From: Anastatus disparis
Lineage: Eukaryota > Arthropoda > Insecta > Hymenoptera > Eupelmidae
Direction: 5' to 3'
DNA length: 64,000 nt
Assembly: GCA_017163975.1 (NCBI GenBank)
Contig: JAFFSR010000316.1
Span: forward strand, 3,322,001 to 3,386,000
The translations under genes were made by a program, and so were the position numbers. Positions 58,947 through 64,000 of this stretch are shown here, in pieces. The notes beneath the pieces were generated by a model. That model was not told the DNA's origin, made no database searches, and saw nothing but the letters and a program-made list of their open reading frames with translations. The stretch's first letter is position 1. Each line of letters opens with the position of its first letter.

Positions 58947-59006
58947 CCCTACTGAAAAATATATATGAGATCTCATATGAGATCTCATATATATTTTTCA
59001 GTAGGG
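58947..59006. mobile_element. E6: 60-bp perfect palindrome with TA duplication
   Basis: All 60 bases form one perfect palindrome from CCCTACTGAAAAATATAT inward, with two AGATCT cores and CATATG at the centre. Both flanks are TA. The end sequence resembles E5 (CCCTATTGAAAA). It looks like the smallest possible member of the CCC-ended palindromic elements. Confidence 0.85.
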
Positions 59007-59475
59007 TAGTATAAATTCGAAGTCTCGAAAAAGAGAGAGATAGAAGCAAGGGGTACCCCTATGTTTCTTAAGTTCAACGTTAGTAGCACGAAACGAATAT
59101 TCTCGAGTTAAACTCAACGAAGTTTGTGTGTGCTCTTATCGGCCTAATAATATTCTGTTCGCGGCTACAAAATCATAAAAAATATCGCGCGAAATAATAA
59201 AGAAACCCATCGTATTATAAATTCTTGTCTCTACGCTGTTTGTTTACTAGGCTTTATTAAATTATAAATTCCTTTGCTCGGTAGAACCCGAATAAAGGTA
59301 CACATAGGCTTCTCTGGGTTTAGATTATTGTACGTTGAGTCAATTTATACTGTAATCATTATTATCTTATTGACTTGAATTTAAATAAAATCTAAGAGAA
59401 TCTTACAATTTATTGAAAAAATTCATATAGTGTTGAAAAAGTTATTATTAGTTTTGTATATATTATTATATTATG

Positions 59476-60424
59476 AATATAAGAATTCAGTCAATTTATA
59501 GCGACGTTAATAGTCCTAGAGGTTCTGTAGTTGACTTAATGCGTTCAATATAATTGCTTCTGTTATTTAAACATATTCAGTACCTTGCAGTACATCGCAG
59601 AGAAAAAGCGTGTGACGTAGCGACTTTTTTTACAGAAACAAGAAAATTTTTTGTTCTTGATTTCATTCAATGTAATTAATAGAATTAAAATTATTCTATG
59701 TTAATCTACTCTAAGAATAATTTTAATAATCGCCTTAACAATTTAAGATTTATTATTAAAAATTTTTTTAACGATATTTTTAAAAAAATGTGTCCGCTGC
59801 GTGGCAAATATTAACAAGTCTGCTGGGGCAATTATTAACAAGTTTTCGGGGCAAATATTAATAATAATACAAACAATACCGTTAATAAGTAAAGATAGCT
59901 AAAAATAACGAAATGCGATTGATAAAATTTAATTTAATAAAGATTTTTTTTATAACATTATATGATGTTTCTAGTTATAATTTTTTTACAAGACAAAAAT
60001 TGATGTTATCTTTACTTTTAAAAAAGATAAAAAGATCATTTTTTCATATTTTGTTAAAATTTTTTTTTTATCATTTATTTGCTATCTGGATATACATTAA
60101 AAAGTATATAGTTTTCGTGTAGATTAATTAAATACTTGTATTTATTATTAAATTGCATTTTTGTGATAAAAAAATGTTATGTTAATACTTATTTGGAACG
60201 CAGGGCAAATAATAACAGAAAATTTTTTAATAAATTTTCTCCTAAAAAAATTCTATTGATGATTTTATTTTATTCTTGCACTAAATTATAGCTGAAGTAA
60301 ATCACAAGCATATACGATAAGCGGGATACTCAAAAAATACGTGGATTAAAAAAATTGGGATACTTTTTACAAAAGTGTTAATATTACTACCTAGTCCCGG
60401 TCTCCCCTAATACTGATATTGACA
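59476..60424. mobile_element. Insertion of about 950 bp in the right arm
   Basis: Inferred because the left arm is continuous here (56432-56440). One edge is marked by TAGTCCCGGTCTCCCC. It contains three copies of GGCAAATATTAAYAA or close variants at 59800-59875 and one near 60205. Ends are approximate and no coding sequence is seen. Confidence 0.5.
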
Positions 60425-60790
60425 TAAAGATAAAAATAAGTTCTAAAAGTGTTTGTTATGTTACATCATTTATTTAGAATTCACAAAAATATGAAACCAT
60501 GGGCACCACCACGGCCTTGTCGTTGGTTCTGGGGTAAAAACTAAGAATGATACACACATTCACTCGCTTATATGCAATCATATTACACAAATATACTAAA
60601 CTAACCAATCTTAAGACTATTTTTTAATCTCAGGTGATAAAAGAATTTTCTTGGAATCTTATTTTTGAGATTTATGGAAAAGGGGAGCAGACGGGATTTT
60701 ATAGTGCAAACCATACGAAATGAAACATTGTTGAGTTTTTCCGTTGACATTTAAGTCGAAGTAGGGTTTGTCTAAAGCACGCCGTGTTCT

Positions 60791-61625
60791 TTAAATAGTA
60801 TTATATGTATAATTTAAATAATAATATAATAATATACTATATTTTAAAAACACAAATTTTTAAAAATATCAATATACAAAATTGACAAATTGTTTGAATC
60901 TTATAAATAAATTACTAAAAGTTACTGTGAAAGATTATGATTTAAAAAAATTATTATTAAATTATCATTATAATTGTTAATTTAATTTTTATTAATCAAT
61001 TTATGATTGGATTTAATTATTAATTATTAATTAAATTAATAATGATTTAATTTTTCTTATATTAGTTCTGCGTTTTCAGTGATTACTTCATTATTATTTT
61101 GCTACTCCATTTTTATTTTCAAATTCAACACCTAGTCTAATATAACCTTTAAAGTTATAAAGTTACGGATACTCAATACCTTTAAAACATTTTTCTTTTA
61201 TGAAACGTTTTTTCCTTTCATCATGGCTCGATTTCTTAAATATTTATTAAATCAAATATATGGAAAATGGTCACAGAAAAAAAACAATGAGGTTGGAATT
61301 TGAAAAAATTTTTAAAATGGCTATAAATAAAGAGGTTTTATTTTTAGGATGAAAATAATAACATAAGACTCATTATAATTGAACGAAGCGTATCTCCATC
61401 TTCTTGTGATATAAAAATGGGATCAAAGACAGTTTTAATTTTACGTGAATATACACTTCCTAAAAGGCTAAAGTCTAGATGTTCATCTGCAACCAAATAT
61501 AAGGAACAAATGTGTGCTAATTACTATTGTTGAACAAAGCATTAAAATCTTTAACAAGTTTAGTACTTAGTTCTAATTTTGCAGCAATATATTAAGAAAA
61601 GAATCGTACATTAACTCGTAATTAA
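60791..61625. other. AT-rich spacer, no gene seen
   Basis: No supported feature. Confidence 0.45.
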
Positions 61626-62000
61626 GATCACGTTTTGTATTTTGGTCTTTTTCTAATCAAAGAACCTATTTTTTGTGAAAACTAGGAATTGCGACAAAAG
61701 GAAGGAGAAAGACGCATTTTACATCATATAAAGCAATATTTTCTTAGGTATGGAAAAATTAATTTTATGGTTTGTAAGAAACCCTTGAAAATTATTCAAA
61801 CGAAAGTAAGGGTGAACTATTTGATTTTTTAAGATTTTCTTATCAACGAAATTATAAAAGTAGTTGCTTCTTATCAAAGAAAATATCACTTTTTATGATA
61901 TGAGATCCAGCTTTCTTTTTATTTTTTGCGGCTATAATTAATTTTTACAAAAAGAATAATTTCTTTGATTATGAAAGAATAGAGATATCCAATGTACTCT
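61626..62000. mobile_element. TTAA-type hairpin element family A, diverged copy
   Basis: TTAA at 61622-61625 precedes it; the right TTAA is lost. It keeps TCTAATCAAAG, AAAGCAATATTTTCT, ATCAAAGAAAATATCACTTTT and TTTGATTATGAAAG in family order. Confidence 0.75.
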
Positions 62001-62022
62001 TCAAAATGCTTATGATTATTAA

Positions 62023-62425
62023 GAGCATGACGAAACTGATCGCCTTCTAATAATATTTCCAATCTTAACTTATGAATAAACGATGCGTTTAATTGAGTTT
62101 TTTTGCTATAAAGAAAAAGTTTGTAAGATTAAACTCTAGTGCGGACAACTCAAGAAAACCACCAAAATATTATACATACAAAGTCATAATAAAAACTTTC
62201 AATATATCGTATTTTAAGGTTAGGTTTGTCGAGTTTGATATCTAATTTCCAATCCAAGTTCATAAAAAAATATCAAGTCCAAATGATTTTTTATTTTAAC
62301 AAAAATTATTGTACTAATATAACTTTAGTGCGGACAAGTCATTATATTTGTTTAATTTAAGAATTTAAAAAGATATCGATAAAATAAAAAAAGCAAAACT
62401 CGATTGCTGCAGCTCCGACATGCCG
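62023..62425 (-). mobile_element. TTAA-type element family B
   Basis: 403 bp flanked by TTAA at 62019-62022 and 62426-62429. It is inverted relative to 29943-30344. The ends GAGCATGACGAAACTG and CAGCTCCGACATGCCG pair imperfectly. The landmark CTTTAGTGCGGACAAGTCAT is shared. No ORF. Confidence 0.92.
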
Positions 62426-62458
62426 TTAAACGTGATAATATTGAACAAACTATGCATA

Positions 62459-62561
<103 letters not shown>

Positions 62562-62724
62562 TAACTCGATTAAAAATATGATACTTTGTTTCTACAAGGC
62601 TATAATATTTTAAAATGAAATATGTATTTGTTTTACTTCAAAAAATAAATGTTAAATAACCTATTAGCATATCGAAGTCACTAACGGACCTTTTTAGGTA
62701 ATATTTTGATAATAACAAAATAGT

Positions 62725-63480
62725 ATATTATGCGTCAAGGCCGCAAAACGTATCATCTTGGCGAGTGCATGCTGAGGGGCCGAGCGTAGCGGGGCCGCTC
62801 GAGCTGCACGAGCAAGAATGATACGTTTGTGGCCGTGACTGCATATACTATTTTTTGTCCGAAGGCCGTTAAGCGGAAGCTAGGGCGGAGCCCCCATCTA
62901 TAAAAAAATAATTTATAATTCTTAAAATATAAAAAAATTTATTAAAAAAATACAATTATAAACAATAAATAACTAATAATTCTTAAAATGCAATAAAAAG
63001 ATACAATAAAAAAAATTCTATTATAAAAACCACTAATAACTGTTAAAATATAATATAAAAATTAAACAAAAATACAACAAAATATAAAGCGAAGATAAAC
63101 TATAAAAATTATAATTGAAAAATACTATCTAAAAAAGAAAAAAAAGTTTTATTACGCGAAACTTGTAACTATGTCTTTTCCTCGCTCTCTCCTTTTCTTT
63201 CATAATATACATGTATTGAGTCCACGTTATTCGTTAACGCATATTCAGTATAGTATATGTAAGAAAAGAATAGCGATATTAAGGAAAGCGAGCAGTTCAT
63301 TTAGTTCAATTCCAAGAATCAGCAACGTCGAGAACGTTTTTCTGCGAACTTTTATTAAAATAATACATTAAATATGCACATTTTTCTTTTGCGGCCTAGG
63401 ACAATAATACACTATTTTCTGCTCCGTATAGAGGACACAAAAATTTATTTTGCGGCCTGAGGACAAAAAATTAATTTTTT
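62725..63480. mobile_element. GC-hairpin repeat related to the 10787 and 22262 family
   Basis: It starts TAGTATATTATGCGTCAAGG, similar to TAGTATGTTGTGTAACGAG at 10787. GCCGCAAAACGTATCAT pairs with ATGATACGTTTGTGGC around CGAGCGTAGCGGGG. GGGCGGAGCCCCC and an AT-rich body follow. TTGCGGCCTAGGAC and TTGCGGCCTGAGGAC near 63390 and 63452 close it. A 66-codon frame at 63171 has no recognisable domain. Confidence 0.6.
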
Positions 63481-64000
63481 TAGTTGAATGCAAAAAAAAA
63501 TTAAAGAATCCAATCGGTTATCTTCAAAATATGAAAAGATAAGAGTTGAATTCTCAGTTGGATTCTTGAGTCGAACAGCTATATGAAAGTAAACTAAAAT
63601 GTTTGACAATAATAAAATTAAAAAAAATGCCGTATTTTTATCAAACCTTGTATAATAAAAATCGTATCATTTCTGAAAAACATTGTGAACAGCAACAAAA
63701 TTCATTAGTGTTTGAATTGTGCAATAAAATTAATTGAAGGAAACGTTTTTATGATGAACAAATTTCTGAAATAAATTTAATTTAATGCTGGAAATTAAAA
63801 TAGAGTTTAATTAAAAAATTCACAATTTACACAAATAAAATCTTACAGAAGAAATTACAAAAGCTGTTGCTGTTTTGTGTATTGATTATGTTTATAAAAC
63901 TTATAGTAATGAACTTTTAACGCAAAAATTAACAAAAAAGATTTGAAATAATTTAAAAAGTCTAAAAGTGATACCTATATTAAATTAACAACAGTATGAC
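63481..64000. other. AT-rich, no gene seen
   Basis: Nothing supported to the end of the window. Confidence 0.5.

Larger units (their letters stand above)
55336..60786. mobile_element. 5.45-kb inverted-repeat element with 4-bp TTCT duplication
   Basis: The ends CACGGCGTGCTTTAG are inverted and flanked by TTCT at 55332-55335 and 60787-60790. Arm segments pair: 55336-55500 with about 60640-60786; 56335-56432 with 60425-60547; 56435-56514 with 59405-59475. Gaps are explained by later insertions (55505-56310 on the left, about 59476-60424 on the right). CAC-starting ends with 4-bp duplications resemble Chapaev (CMC) transposons, but no transposase is seen. Confidence 0.82.

Overview
The window looks like repeat-rich, AT-rich nuclear DNA from an insect. 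The evidence is an env-bearing Ty3/gypsy (errantivirus-type) retrovirus, a CR1/Jockey-type LINE, a tRNA-derived SINE with target-site duplications, long (TA)n runs and many TTAA, TA and 8-bp target duplications. A hymenopteran is possible but this is only a guess. I find no host protein-coding gene in the 64 kb. Almost everything structured is a mobile element or satellite, commonly one inside another.

Layout. (1) 1-6348: an imperfect foldback (625-1612), a CCCACACAGCATG element (2188-4159) and a CCCGAGTAACC element (4808-5962). (2) 6349-21646: one 15.3-kb hAT-like element. It has CAGGGTTGC ends, a perfect 8-bp duplication TTCGCAAA and long inverted arms made of an 81-bp satellite and a TA-rich minisatellite. 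It carries nested elements, including a SINE (13042-13250) and a 3.7-kb element (16807-20546). (3) 22262-27530: a dispersed repeat holding a LINE with two 5' monomers, one of them split by a TTAA element. The LINE's 989-codon ORF joins a PHD-type finger directly to reverse transcriptase. (4) 29421-38721: a 9.3-kb giant inverted repeat with three later insertions, two of which can be read against an empty site in the opposite arm. (5) 38722-54802: a 5'-truncated, frameshifted gypsy-type endogenous retrovirus with gag, protease, RT, RNase H, integrase, three tandem env paralogues, two paralogous small cysteine-rich ORFs, a further small ORF and an 840-bp 3' LTR. (6) 55336-60786: a 5.45-kb inverted-repeat element with a 4-bp duplication. 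(7) 61626-63480: more TTAA elements, microsatellites and a GC-hairpin repeat.

Two things stand out. First, a set of structurally similar elements (2188, 4808, 16807, 31433, 48037 and the 60-bp 58947) all have ends beginning CCC. Five of the six have a 2-bp target duplication. Their interiors are arrays of a short palindrome (TTCATGAA, ACTCGAGT, CACGTG or AGATCT) matching or echoing the subterminal sequence. Second, the retrovirus has three tandem env-like genes. Each has its own signal-peptide-like start, its own membrane segment and a splice-acceptor-like sequence just upstream, which suggests separate spliced env messages. All viral genes carry disabling breaks; they are described here but not rejoined.
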